Below are positions 50,991 through 63,838 of a stretch of 64,000 nucleotides of DNA, in pieces. Origin of the DNA: Crotophaga sulcirostris (taxonomy: Eukaryota > Chordata > Aves > Cuculiformes > Crotophagidae); NCBI GenBank assembly GCA_013397455.1, contig VYZB01000035.1, forward strand, positions 1,935,756 through 1,999,755, read 5' to 3'. The number at the start of each line of letters is the position of its first letter. Within the stretch, counting starts at the first letter, position 1. The position numbers and the translations under genes are program-made. The notes beneath the pieces are model-generated. The model was not told the origin of the DNA and searched no databases. It saw nothing but the letters and a program-made list of their open reading frames with translations.

Positions 50991-53900
50991 ATCATAGCAG
51001 TACACAAAGAAATATTGCTGACTGCTGATCTGTGTCCCCCAGAATTCTTTCCAGGTTTCTGTACTACTTCTTCAGAACACATGCATTTATTTACATTTGT
51101 GTGTAGATAGTAAGCCATATTACATATATATATATAAATTATCAGAGGAGGGAAAAAAGCAAAAATCAAACCCAAAAATTTAAATCTTAAAGCAAGCACA
51201 AGATTTGGACAAGCATAAAATCATAAACTTAGATAGTGAGCCACTGCACCTGTGAAGATTCTCACTTCACAGCTCAAAATGCCATTTTGATTGCACACTG
51301 CACTCAAAAGACAAAGAATAAAGGTAAACACAACAGGTTAAAGTGAAGAGTAACAAACCTTATCTGCAAACATTTTTACTAATTTACTTTTCTCATTGCT
51401 CAAAATGAAGGCTATGTATGACCACATTTGTCTGAATTAAAATATGACAATTATGTCAAATTATCAACTGCAGAGAACAATAAAACAAAACCAGAAAAGA
51501 ATGGCTATGCAGTTGGAGAGGGGTTACACAGTCTTCCTATATAAACAGCAGGAAAAAGGAAGTCATGCTTGACCGCAAAAAACAATCATACAATTTTTTC
51601 TTAAACACTAGAGTCTCACTGAAAGTCACTGAAGCTTCCCCAAGGACAACTTGAATTACAGTCAGAGGCCAAATGTAAAGACACCTCTCTGAAACCTAAT
51701 CCTCTTGCCCATTTAAAATGCTCCTGCAGCTTCTGGTCTGGAAAACACACCAGTCGGATTGCACTGGCAGTTTTGCTTGTTTTTCTTTAGCATTTTGAAA
51801 CCAAATAACTCAAATATCTGAACAAGTATCAACACAACTAAAATAAAAGCAGATGGGTTCAGCTCATCTCCTTTTGTTACTCTATATCAGATTTTTTTCC
51901 AATCCAAAATATTATCTTCTGGCATTATCAACATAACAGTGTTTAAAAGACAAAAATGCATTCAAAGTTTAAGTTTTACTGCTCTGGGTTTTTACAAAAG
52001 GGGATTCCTAGTTGCTTGCTTTTCTACCATCCATCTGAGATACTCCTGTTCAGGAATGAGTTCTGTGTCTTTTCAGACTTTCGCTAAGCCTGAAAGCATA
52101 GCACATTTGTTGACACCACTGCCCCATAAACCTCAGCCAAATTTGTTAAAAAAATAGCTCTACAGAAAAATTCAAGCAGTAAGTAATTAGAACTAGACAA
52201 GCATTTACACATAACATAGATAAAAACAAAAATACTTCATTCAGAAAATCATTTTACCAGTCTTTGACTGTCATAAAACGACAACTGCTTAAGGTCTTTT
52301 TTCGACACGTCCAACAGCTTGCTGGGGTCTTCAGTAGGCTCCATGCACCCATTGTCTCTTCACTTTCTCCTTAAATATTCCTCTTCCCCCTGCTTCACCT
52401 GGCTCCCTTAATCCCTATACTCCAAAAAATCCTCCATCTTAAAGGCTCAGGTGTGTTTTATTCTCCTACTATAGCTGAAAAATTATTTCCCAGCGAGGCA
52501 AAAATTTAAGGTATGTTGCATTTTATTACTTCTAAAAAAAGAGATAAAGAATTGAGGTTCTCACTGTGAACATAAAAATATCAACAAATGTGTTTATAGT
52601 CTTTACAACAATCATGAACGCATTTTAAAAATCAGGATTAACACACTTTAGACTCTCCATCTTTTCTCCACCAGTGCCAGGACCTCTCCTACCTTCTTTA
52701 TTTTTCTCGGACTTCAGTCCAAATGAGGCATCTCTGAAGAGCTCGTGTCTTCTACTATGGACCTAAACCGGATGGGGATGCAACACCACCCAAAATTATG
52801 ACTAGGAAGCCAGTGCTTCATTCTCCTCTGCCCAGCTCCCTTTGACATCAAAATTAGACATGCTAATAGAGAGGAACTATCTCAGGTTCAGACAGTCTTA
52901 GGGCTACGCTGCATGAAGGACTGGATTGTCTCCTCATCCATTTTCCTTTAGTCTTGCAATTGAATACAATAAATCAATAAACAAGCTGTTCAATGGATTT
53001 ATTTTCTTTTTGGCTAAGACATTAGATGCTGAATTAACTAAGCCTTAAATAAAACTGATTTCCAGCAGAGGAAATTTCACAGTCTGAATTGAATTAACAG
53101 TCAAAAGATTTCCTAAGTTTTCACCCTCTTCTACTTTATACTCAGTGCTGAAGTGTGGTTAAATCAAGACAAAATCTCTAATAACAGCACACTACAAATT
53201 TTCCAAACATCTTAAGGAAAATCTTACAAGTTATGATTACAGCTAATTCATAACGCAGTATACAAGTATTTTAAATTATTCTTTGTACTTTATTCGTCCC
53301 CTACCTTTGAACTTCATTTGTTTATATAGTAATAAACATCTAACCTTCAAAAAGCAGCTTTTATAATTCCTCTGTGGATAATCAGAAGATAATAGGAATA
53401 TTGAACACATTATCACACTTACTGATTATCACATTTCAGAACCAACTTCTTGCCATACGAAGATAAGGTATGTATTTCCATCTGTATCTTTCAGTTGTTT
53501 AACAGATATGTCTCACGCCACGGTTATCAAACATCCTGGAAAGCCTCCTCTGACACCCTAAGTTGTCACTGGTAACATCAGCCATCAGTTTTGTGCACAA
53601 ATACTGCACAGTTAGCTTCCTTCTCCGGTGTGCTATACACAGGGTAAATCAGTAAATAAGGAAAACATGATAATTACTTCTTTCCCCCCCCTGAACACAC
53701 AGAACAAAACAATATTTTGTGAAAAGAATGTTTTGATAAGAAAAACCTAAAGATTTTTTCACAAATGCAAACAGGTTAGAAGTTTTGTAACAGCAATAAT
53801 GCACAGCATAGATGTAGCAATCTATATTAAATAATCATTATAGAAAATTCCATTAATTCCCTGTAATAATGCCAGAATTAATAAATCACTGTTAAGGCCC

Positions 53901-54077
53901 TGATATTGTATTTCTAAAACTAGTTACATTATGCTAGCTAATTCTGTCTCGGAATACCAGTCCAATAAACTCAAACAAGTAAAAGGCTGAATGTTATTTT
54001 CTATTGCAAGGAATCTCTACCTAAACTATTTATTTTTAAATAATTACTAGAATTATAAAAGGAGTAAAACTAGAATC

Positions 54078-54111
54078 CATATAAGACAAATAGTCTTATT
54101 TGTCTTATATG
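54078..54111. repeat. Perfect inverted repeat, 15-bp arms, 4-nt loop
   Basis: CATATAAGACAAATA, loop GTCT, then TATTTGTCTTATATG. All 15 pairs match. Confidence 0.9.
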
Positions 54112-57100
54112 TTACAGTTACAGTTCAAGATACGCAGTACTCAAAATTAGTAAACTGCTTCCTAACCCTGAAAGTGGGTCCAACAGACCCACTCAATGCT
54201 AAAACAGTAGGAAGCAATTGTCACTTTGAACTGAATTATACAGCAATCTAAGTTGCTAAGTTTTAATTGGTTAGTTCTAATATGTACTCACTGCATAATG
54301 AACCAGCCACCCTCAACAGTTTATTATCACTTATAACAAATAAATAAATTTAAAAATCCAAATATTTAGTTTGATATTCTCTTAGAAGAAAATGGGGAAA
54401 AAAATTCTTCTGGAAATTGGAATGCAAACAGCATCTTTTGATTTAAACAAATTTCTCCAATTTTCCCTTCTTTCATTTTGCCCTATACTCTCAGGCTTTG
54501 TAGTACATAACACACAATTCTTTTCTTTCTCTCAACCACACAGGATCAGATCTGTAGCATTATTTTATTTTCACTTATATGACACTCTAAGAAAACAGCA
54601 ACCTGTCAACAATCCTGCTTGTCTCTAATGCACAACTGGTAAGTCAAGCAGCATTTGTCAAAAGTGGTCTAAGAAGATCTAATTCCACATGCCCAAGACA
54701 GCCTTTTGGTTTGGAAGTATATGAAGTTATAAAACCACTTCAGCATAGAATGTCATTTTGCTGAAATAGTACATTTCCATGCTCTTTAGTCAGAATAAAA
54801 ATGAAAAAAAATTTTTTTGAAGGTTACAGAAGAAAGAAATTAAGCTATAATCAGCTCACATGTTCAGAGATATGAGAACTGCCAAAAATACATAATCAGA
54901 GATGGAAGAGATGAAACATCTGCTATGGCGATAGAGGGACTGAAAATGATTGAGTGAGCAAGAGCAACAAACGCACAAAGCGAAAAAAATAAACCTCTAA
55001 CATTCCTTTTGCATAGTATTTGTTTTGCATTTGATATTTACTTCCTAGCTACTCTACATGAACTATTATTCAATAAAAGCCTTCACATCTGATATGCCAT
55101 GAAGCTGCTACAATTACTCTCTGATAATCCTGACAGCTACTGTTGACCTTTTGCCATTTGCTGCAATTTCGCATAACAAGAAAAATGCATGTGACATTTT
55201 TACTACAGGAAAACTGATAAAAGATATAAACATTTTAATGATTAGGAAGGCTTCTTTATGCTCTAGATCTTGAGTTTCAAGCACCCATTGAAAAGGACAT
55301 GACTATGGCCTTTCAACACATACTATGCCCAGCGCAGGCAGCAGATCCCTTAGCTTGAGTGCTGCACCCCACCCAGGCCCTCCCAAATCTTATAGGCATT
55401 ATACTGCACAAATGAATGTAACCTGTGCTACTGTATTCAGCTGGTAGTACTTACACTGTTTTTCTCTCTATTTCGGTTTACATTGGAGAGAAGTTCACAG
55501 AATTGTTTCCTTCCCCCCTTAACACCATTTCTACTCCCTCTCCCCTAATGTGCACCTTCTCAGACCTTGAAGAGAACCACTGCTGTGTCCCCAGAAAAAA
55601 GTACATCTGAAAACCACAATCAGTATCAAGCCAAGAAAAAACACTGTGTATATATTCCTTTCAATGAAGACATTTCAAGTGTGGACTTGCAAGCTAGTGT
55701 TTTAAGCTGCTTGAACTGTTTAATAAATAGTAATGTTTTACACCAAACAAAAATAAAAAACTAGGCAACAAATCTCACCTGAATCAAAATCATGCAATGC
55801 TGAAATACTAGTTCATAGAATGATTCATGTAATATATAAATCTTAGGTTTTGATGATTCTAGGTACCAAATATAAAGAAATGTGAAAATCAAGGAGCAGC
55901 CTTTTCTCTTCATTGTATACCTTATGCCCTCTGTCTGTCAAAATGGCAAAATTTTATTACATTCCTATTTATCTGCCAATGAAAAATATTCCATTTTTCA
56001 TGGATACTTTCAGTTCTTTTTGATTAATGCAAATGTTAAATGTAAGACATAAAACAAAGAACCTTCAAAAAATACAATTTATATGCAACTTATCAACTTT
56101 GGCAGACTTTATTATGTAAAGCTTACAGTAAATTAACACTTTTTGGTTCTATAAAAAAAAAAAACAGTTATAAAATGAGCATAAACTTACAACCTACTTA
56201 TTCATTTTTGCTCTTCTGGCCACAAGTCATCACAATCTGCACTAGAATCCAATCCAAATTACATGCAATTTACTCTTCTACATACCAAAAAAAAAGTAAT
56301 TTTGAAAAAAAATCAAAGGAGTTCTTTCTACCAGCTGTCTCCTCCTCCCTGAATGCCTGCCTATTTGGACTTCGTATCTTTCAAATGTCAAAGTGAATTT
56401 TAAAGCCATTGTAATTTCAGAAATCAGATGATATAACACCTGCTCATCTCTTTCCCTCCACTTTCTTAAATTTGTTATTAAATTCAGGAGATGAATTTAG
56501 CTTTTCAACATCAAATGCAAAAGGAGAGCCGTTAACCTCCTTGTAACTTTATAACCACAAGTCACTTTGCAGAGTACCTCCAGCGTTTAGAGACATCTCG
56601 TTTCACGATAAAGGGCAGTTAACACCTGTAAAGTAATTATATCTACCAAATGTTGTTGGCCTGAAATATGAATATATAATTGTTCCTGCCATCTGTTAAT
56701 TATACTAGTTGAATCACTTATTTAATCATATACATTTACTTGACATCTACAAAGTTTTTAATAGCTTTCACAAATGCTATACTGGCGCTCAGGCAGAACT
56801 AAGTCACCATTTATGTGTCCCACAAGAAAATGACACGGTTATACACAAGACCAGATTTTGCAGCAGCGTGACAAGTTGAGAAGGCAGTTAGTGCTAGGCA
56901 TCTCCCCAGCCTGTCCGTGCAGGCTAACAGCTGCAGGGACCATGGGGGTTACTAGTAGAGGCCAGAGCATCATTTGTCAGCAACAAGACCAGCTGGAATG
57001 AAGACCCAGGGGAGAACAGAGGAAGCTGGCTGGTTGGGACATGGAAGGAGTGACAGCACAATGCAGATTACCGTGAAAGCCACCCGAGCATTCCTCAAGT

Positions 57101-57492
57101 TAATGATTGCTGCTTCCTATCAATAGATAAGAAATCCATGCAAAAAAATGAGCAGTATGTCCACAACGTACAAAACCTATCAGAGCTTTGGCACTGAGTT
57201 TGCTGTGTTCTCTCTAGTATTTCTAAAGCATCTACCAGTGCTGTCCAGCTGAGGCTGCTTTAAAACTTTTCACAATGGCAATGGGAGGAATAAAGGACAA
57301 GAGCTGGAGGTAAGTCAAAATTCCCTTCACTGACACAGCTTATGCTCTCAGCCTTGAATAGCAGCTGCGGTAGAGGTGAGAATGAAGACAGTAAAGCCAC
57401 AATCGCAACAGGTTTTCAGAAATTTCACATGGCATCCTACTCCACTGGCACCTGCAGTCACTTTGTTGCTTGCAAACTGTCTAGGAAAGGTG

Positions 57493-58099
57493 GCAATATG
57501 CATCTGCAGCCCAGAAGGCCAAACTTGTCCTGGGTTGCATCAAAAGAATTGTGACCAACAGGTGGAGGAAGATGATTCTCCCCCTCTACTCTGCTCTGGT
57601 GAGACCCCACCTAAAGTACTATGTTCAGTTCTGGAGTTCTCAGCACAGGATGGACATGGAGCTGTTAAAGCAATTCCAGAGGAGGGCCACAAATATGATC
57701 AGAGGGCTGGAGCACCTCCCATATGAAGACAGACTGAGAGAGTCGGGCTTGTTTTTTAGCTCTGGGAAGCCTTCTAGTACTTAAAGGGGACCTACAGGAA
57801 AGATGGGGAGGGACTGTTTATCAAGGAGTGTAGCGAAAGGACAAGGGGTAAATGGTTTTAAGCTGGGAGAGGGGAGATTTAGATTAGGTATTAGGAAGAA
57901 TTTTTTTACCGTGAGGGTGGTGAGACACTGGCACAGGTTGCCCAGAGAAGCTGTGGAAGCCCCATCCCTGGAGGTGTTCAAGGCCAGGTTGGCTCAGGGT
58001 ATGAGCAACCTGGTACAGTAGAAGGTGTCCCTGCCCATGGCAGAGGGCTTGGAACTGGATGATCTTTAAGGTCCCTTCCAACCCAAATCATTCTATGAT
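57493..58099 (+). mobile_element. CR1 LINE, 3' end with internal deletion
   Basis: Nearly identical over long stretches to the copy at 33 kb (for example the block around 57915-58000 against 33478-33563), so the two belong to one subfamily. It starts near gcatctgcagcccagaagg and ends at the tail aaatcattctatgat. A stretch of the ORF2 tail is missing around 57750-57770, where the 33-kb copy carries the codons for [13 protein letters not shown]. The frame is therefore broken and only short open pieces remain. Confidence 0.92.
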
Positions 58100-61000
58100 A
58101 AAGTGAAATAAGGCAAATAAAACTTACTAGAACATGTAGCACAATTTCCCTGAGAATTTCTTTAATATTAGGGACAGAAAAAAATAAGCAAAGCAGCTTT
58201 ATGTATTTTGGAGATGAGCAACCTAAAATACAGTGAAACTTTTGATGCAAATTTCAGTGTCTCTAAGACTACCTCTTCGAGTTTCTGTTGCAAATACAGA
58301 GCCATTTCAATGCAAACCAAAGCACTGCTGCAAACACAGAACTGCAGGAAAACAGGTCCCCTGGTTAAAAAGAAAAAAGTCAATAATGAAAATTTAAGTC
58401 AGTTTCTTAGCATTTGCACATTTACATCATTACTTTAACAGGTAATTTTTGCATGTATATGGACATATCCTCCCTTCTTTCCATTTTGGAGAAAAAAAAA
58501 CTCTTAAATTTAATTAAGGGAAATTTAACTTCTTTAAAAAACCTTTTGTATCAGTATATCATTAAAACTAACAGTAGGCAAGAATAATGCATAAAAATTC
58601 ATGCAAGTGTAAGGATAGCTGTCATCTCACAGAAATCAATTTATAACCTGGTACAATAAAGTAAGTCCCATCTTATCTCTCTATCTTCACAGCTGGTTAT
58701 ATTCCACACTGCTCAAAACTGCTGACCTTTCCTAAAGCTGTCTAAAAATTTCCTTTGCTACCTGAACATTAATCCAGAACTCTCAGTTGAACTCTGCTGG
58801 TGATCAGGTTCAAATAGCTGGGACAATGTTTCCAGCTCCGTGTGTGTGGGTGTGAGGGAAGGTAGCAGCTGCGCAGGCAAAGGGAATGTAACCTGGTTGG
58901 TCTATTTCACAGAAGCCTGGGAAACACTGGGACAGGTACATCTTCTGGTCACCTCTACCCTACAAGACAGCATCTCTGTCTGTCAGGCAAATATTAGTAT
59001 TTTTGATGTGACAAATGCAAATACAGCTTGAAAAAACTCAGCAGCACCCTTATGCCAGACACAAGTTGAGACATTCGTGTATTTTTTTCTAACAATTGAA
59101 AACCCAAAGTAATGAATTCAGAGAAATCTACTTACTCTAATTTGCAGCTACTTTGCATATCCCCTAGCTGATGCATAATATCAATTGAATCTTCTAGACA
59201 GAAACTTCAATGAGTTATTTTATTGTCTATAATACTCAGAAATGGGCTACAAAACTCAGATCCTTGCTTAGATCAGGATTAGTACATTTTCTACTTGGAA
59301 AGGAAAAAGGCTTGTGGTGTCCCCTACATTTCTAGTGGAGATCCTGTATTTCTCCAGCTTCCTTACTTCTCGTGCGATGCAGCTGCAATTCACCATCACA
59401 CTTTCCAGGCAGAAAGCGGACACGTGAGGCTGGAGCCAAAGGGTCAGTTGAAACATACATCCATCCTCCTTCTTCCAGGAGGAAGAAAGGGACTAGAAAA
59501 GGCAAGCTGGGGGGTGATGTCTTTGAAAACATCAACCAAAGGCTAACAGTGTAGGCATCAGGGTGTTATGGGGTCTGGGGGCTCCTTGGGGGCTGAGTAG
59601 TGGAGTATCCCTGGGGAGGGCTGAGCAAGTATGCAGATGCTGTCTTTCTGTGCACACCACACAGACCTCAAATACCTTCTTTCATTATGCAAATGATGTC
59701 TCCATAGAAATTAGGAGAAAATTAAGTACACTTTATTTGAATCAATTATGATTAACTCAAATGGTGCAATTAATAAAGAGGTCAGCAAGTAACTTGAACA
59801 ACGTTAAAGAGGTGCCTTGGTATACCAACAAAGCCCTAGACCATAATTGTCTCTCCCTATTGCTCAAACGCTTCCTATGTAAATTCAACTTGCTAAAACA
59901 TCAAAGTTTCTCTAGAGAAAAGAGAAATAAGTCACAGTGTGACTTTTTCAGCAAAGATTTAAAAAACTAAGAGGATTTCCTCAGCTATCACAAATATATC
60001 ACCAAGAGCTATGGGCTCGAGATCTAACATTCTAGCTACGCCTATATTGATCTTACCATTTATTTTGATATAATTTTTCCCTTTTTCTCAAGCAAGTGTC
60101 ACTTTAAAAGCATGCGAATGGTGTTCAGTGAGGACAAGCACTGCTGGGCACTCTGCCAAGGACTATGAATGCTCAAAGGCAGCTGAGAAAGAAAAAAATG
60201 CAAGGTCTGAACACTGATTCAAAAGGAGAAAAAAGAAAACTAGCCCGAAACTAGAGATTCAGGGAAGACATTAGCAAAAATCAGTGTGGCACGGATAGAG
60301 CCAAAGGTTCTATTTAAATATATTTGCAGTACATTCAAGTAGCTCAAGTGAAAACAGACAACTTCTCATTACAAATCACTGCAGGAATTTTTCATATTGT
60401 TAAAGACAATAAAACTGTAAATTAATTCAGGAAAAGTTATCGAGCTTGGAATAGAATTACATTCTCTGCTTAGACATCTTGGTAATTAATAGCTGAATTT
60501 GATGCTAAACTCCTTATTTCCTATTATTTCCTTCTACATGCCAAAGCAAATAACTCTGCATTATTTTCACACTTGTAAGTTACACAGTCACATAACTAAC
60601 CATATCAATGGTGTATTAAACACGCTAGAGCAAAATTATTCATTTTCTCCATTGAGAACTCCTTTTTTCCCCAGCATATGCCTCCCTCACCCCTCACATG
60701 GGCTGAACCATTCCTCTCACCCAGCCAGGTGAGCTGCACACAGTCCAAAGGCTGTTCTGTATACAGAGTCATTCATTCCCAGCACAGGCTTGCACGTTCT
60801 AAAGTTTGCTTGCTTTTTTTTCAGGTGTGCTACTGGGTCTAATAAAATATATAATTTCCCCCCCATAAATCCACCTCCCTATATCACTGCCCGTCACAAA
60901 TACAACAGTGCTACTATTCCTAAATATTTTGCAGGGTAAAGTTCACACTGACTGTAGCTGTAGCTGTGAAAAATAAGCAGTTCTGTAGGTTGATCCCTGG

Positions 61001-61860
61001 GACCACAGTGCAGGGGCCTTGATTAAACTCTATCAATGGCCATTTGTGAAATATCTGGTTTAATAAGACCTACCGAGAATCACTCTGAAATTTCCAGAGA
61101 ACCCAAATTTTTGAGAGCAGAGCTCAATTTCTTTCATCAAAAAGGGATTCTTTTTCTTCCTGAAGTCTTTTGCTTTGTTTGCCAGTAAGTCTCAGCTTTC
61201 TACAAATCCAGCATGGGTCTTACTGCCAAGAGACCCCTTTATTAAATAAGTGATTCTTTACTATACACCCCAGAGCACAAACATCCTCTTCACTGAATGA
61301 GCTAAAGATTACTGCTAATGACACAACTGCACATTATCTCAGCACATACCCTGAACAAGTAAGAGATTGCACTGGTAATCAAAACTTGGCATTTCCTAAC
61401 TAAGGCTTGATTTTGACACCTTTGTACAACTTCTTTTCCTTCACATAACAATTTGTGCTACTATGCAGATATCCACCAGAATCCTCATTAGCTTTTGAGC
61501 TTTTCAAGTCCCCATCAGAGACACCTGGAGCTCTGAAGCTTTGGGACATCACTGAGGGACTGACAACCTACTGCAGATACATGGAGCATCACTTCAGAGG
61601 GTTGTCATACTTCATTGTCTGTTTTGTTGTTTTATGCTAGCATTTACAAAATAGCAACATGCAGTGATCCTGGATTACATTTCAGGCTCACTTCTCAGCT
61701 TTCTCCAAATTTGTTCCTTTCTTATCTATCCTCTAGGCTGCCCACGACCCACATCTAATTTTCCCCTGACTTCGCTCCTCTTGCCAGTATTACTTCTCCT
61801 CCATATGACTCCAGGCTTCTCATCACAGTGCTTGCTTTCCAGTCTGCCCTAGTTGCAGAA

Positions 61861-62109
61861 TTACACAATGACTGAGGTCAGAATGCATCTCTGGAGATTG
61901 TCTAGACCAACCCTTCTGGCTAAAATGGGGTTAACTGGAGCAGGCAGCTCAGGGCACTGTCCAGTCAGGTGTTGAATATGTCCACGATGGAGACTCCAGA
62001 GCCCCTCTAGGCAAACTTATCCAGTGTTCAGCCACCCTCACAGTAAAAAAGTTTCTTCTTATGTATTTCCTTCTTTGCAGTTCATGCCCACTGCCTCTTG
62101 CATTTTCTG
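61861..62109 (-). mobile_element. Old CR1 LINE, minus orientation, 3' part
   Basis: acaatgactgaggtcagaat, ctggagattgtctagaccaa, gatggagactccagagcccc and accctcacagtaaaaaagtt are the reverse complement of a CR1 3' region. The element is cut at about 62109 by another CR1 in the opposite direction and resumes at about 62776. Confidence 0.85.
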
Positions 62110-62775
62110 TGGATCTGGGGTGCTGGTCGGCAGCTGACTCAATATGACCCAGCAGTGTGCCCTGGCAGGTAAGAGAGCAAGCTGCATCCTGGGGTGCATC
62201 AAACACAGCATAACTAGCTGGTCAAGAGAGGTGATTATCCCGCTGTATTCAGCATTGCTGTGGTCTCACCTTGAGTACTGTGTGCAGCTCTGGGCCCCAC
62301 ATTTAAGAAGGATGTGAAGGTCCTTGAATGCGCTCAGAGGAAGGCAGCAAAGCTGGTGAAAGGGCTGCAAGGCATGTCCTGTGAGGAGCCATTGAAGTCT
62401 CTGAGTTTGTCTAGTTTGAGAGAAGGAGGCTGAGGAGTGACCTCATTTCTCACTACAGCTTCCTGAGGAGTGGAAGCAGAGGAGGAGGTGCTGATCTCTT
62501 CTCCCTGGTATCCAGAGATAGGACATGTGGGAATGGTTCAAAGCTGCAGCAGAGAAGGTTTAGAAATGCTTCCTAATGTCCAGTCTTTACTGACAGGATG
62601 ATCAAATAGTAGAACAGGCTTCCTAGAGAGCTGGTCAATGCCTCAAGCCTGTCAGTAAGAGACATTTAAACAACGCCCTTAGAACATGCTTTAACTTGGT
62701 CAGCCCTGAAATGGTCAGGCAGTTGGACTAGATGATTGTTGTAGATTCCTGCCAAATGACATAGTCTATTCTAAC
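62110..62775 (+). mobile_element. CR1 LINE inserted into an older CR1
   Basis: Starts with ggggtgctggtcggcagct and cagcagtgtgccctggcagg, continues with the CR1 ORF2 C-terminal stretch (gtattcagcattgctg, caccttgagtactgtgtgca, ctctgggccccacattt) and ends near ttggactagatgattgttgt and tctattctaac. It is frame-broken and more diverged than the copies at 33 and 58 kb. The flanks on both sides belong to one minus-strand CR1, which shows nesting. Confidence 0.82.
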
Positions 62776-62925
62776 AATTCTTTATTCACTGAAAAGAGTC
62801 TGGATCCATCTGCTTTATTGTCTCCCATCACGTATTTGTACACATGGATAAGATCCTCTCCAGACTAAAGAGTGACAGCTCTCTCAGCCTCTCCTCTTAC
62901 GGGAGATACTCCACTCTTTGTGGCC
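62776..62925 (-). mobile_element. Continuation of the interrupted minus-strand CR1
   Basis: ctgaaaagagtctggatcca, gtatttgtacacatggataa, gatcctctccagactaaaga and cagctctctcagcctctcct continue, in the right order, the minus-strand CR1 that stops at 62109. The homology fades after tttgtggccctt. Confidence 0.8.
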
Positions 62926-63803
62926 CTTGTCACCCCACCATCTTCCTCTTTCTAGACCCATATTTGCTTTCTGCCCCAGCTCTTCAACCTTTTTTTCTCT
63001 CTTAGCAAACTCTGCTCTCTTTGGCTCTTACCCAGCTATTTCCACCCGCTACCCTCAGCTCCTCTGCATCGCTGCTTTCCAGATCCTATTCAACCCACGC
63101 TCTGTTGAACTGACCTTCAGTCTCTGTTCTCTCTCTCATACAGACTTTCTGCCAAATTTTTTTTCCCACTTTGCAAGTTCATCTCTTTTTTCCTTTTTTC
63201 CAATCCCTTCCCATGATGCCAGGAAACTACCAGACTATGAAGAACACGGGGGGGACACACGTGTGCCCTACTCTGTTCCAGGTTCTAGATGGAAACTACT
63301 TTTAACAGTCCTGAATAACAGCAATAAAGATCTGCTCAGCCCCTTATAGTACTGGTCAGCAGCGTGCTAATGTTGACAGAATCTATAGGGAATTAGACTT
63401 TGAGTTCGTAACAAGTCTCTACTGAGATGTGACATTTCAAAGGTTCATAACTCTGATGGAATTCTCATAGGAACAGAAAAATACACTCCCTTGACACAAA
63501 TTCCTTGCAAAGAGTCAAGTCCTTGCTAGAAAGCTCAGGGACATCATACTGTTTCTGTATTTTTACTGCAGACAAAACATATTCCTTAGCCATCACTTTC
63601 AGAAGTCTCCTAAATCTTTAAGGCTGATTTTTTCACCTATGAAAGATAACTATAAAGCCCAAAACCTAACGGGAAGCAGCAGCCAGGTTGGTAAACACAG
63701 CCAGTCTCATATAGTTCCTACATATTTTTACTCTTGTTAAAGAAATGGTTTCTATTTATCAAATTGAGATTTATCAAGTTCAGATAAACTAAGTAAAATC
63801 TAT

Positions 63804-63838
63804 ATTATACTTAATTTAAACTAAGTATTAAGTATAAT
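63804..63838. repeat. Perfect inverted repeat, 12-bp arms, 11-nt loop
   Basis: ATTATACTTAAT and ATTAAGTATAAT separated by ttaaactaagt. The sequence is AT-only apart from one pair per arm. Confidence 0.85.

Noticed and set aside
62918..63349. Long plus-strand open frame of 143 codons
   Set aside because: It begins inside an old CR1 remnant and runs through a pyrimidine-rich stretch, which rarely contains stop codons. Its composition is dominated by S, F, L and P and no domain is visible.
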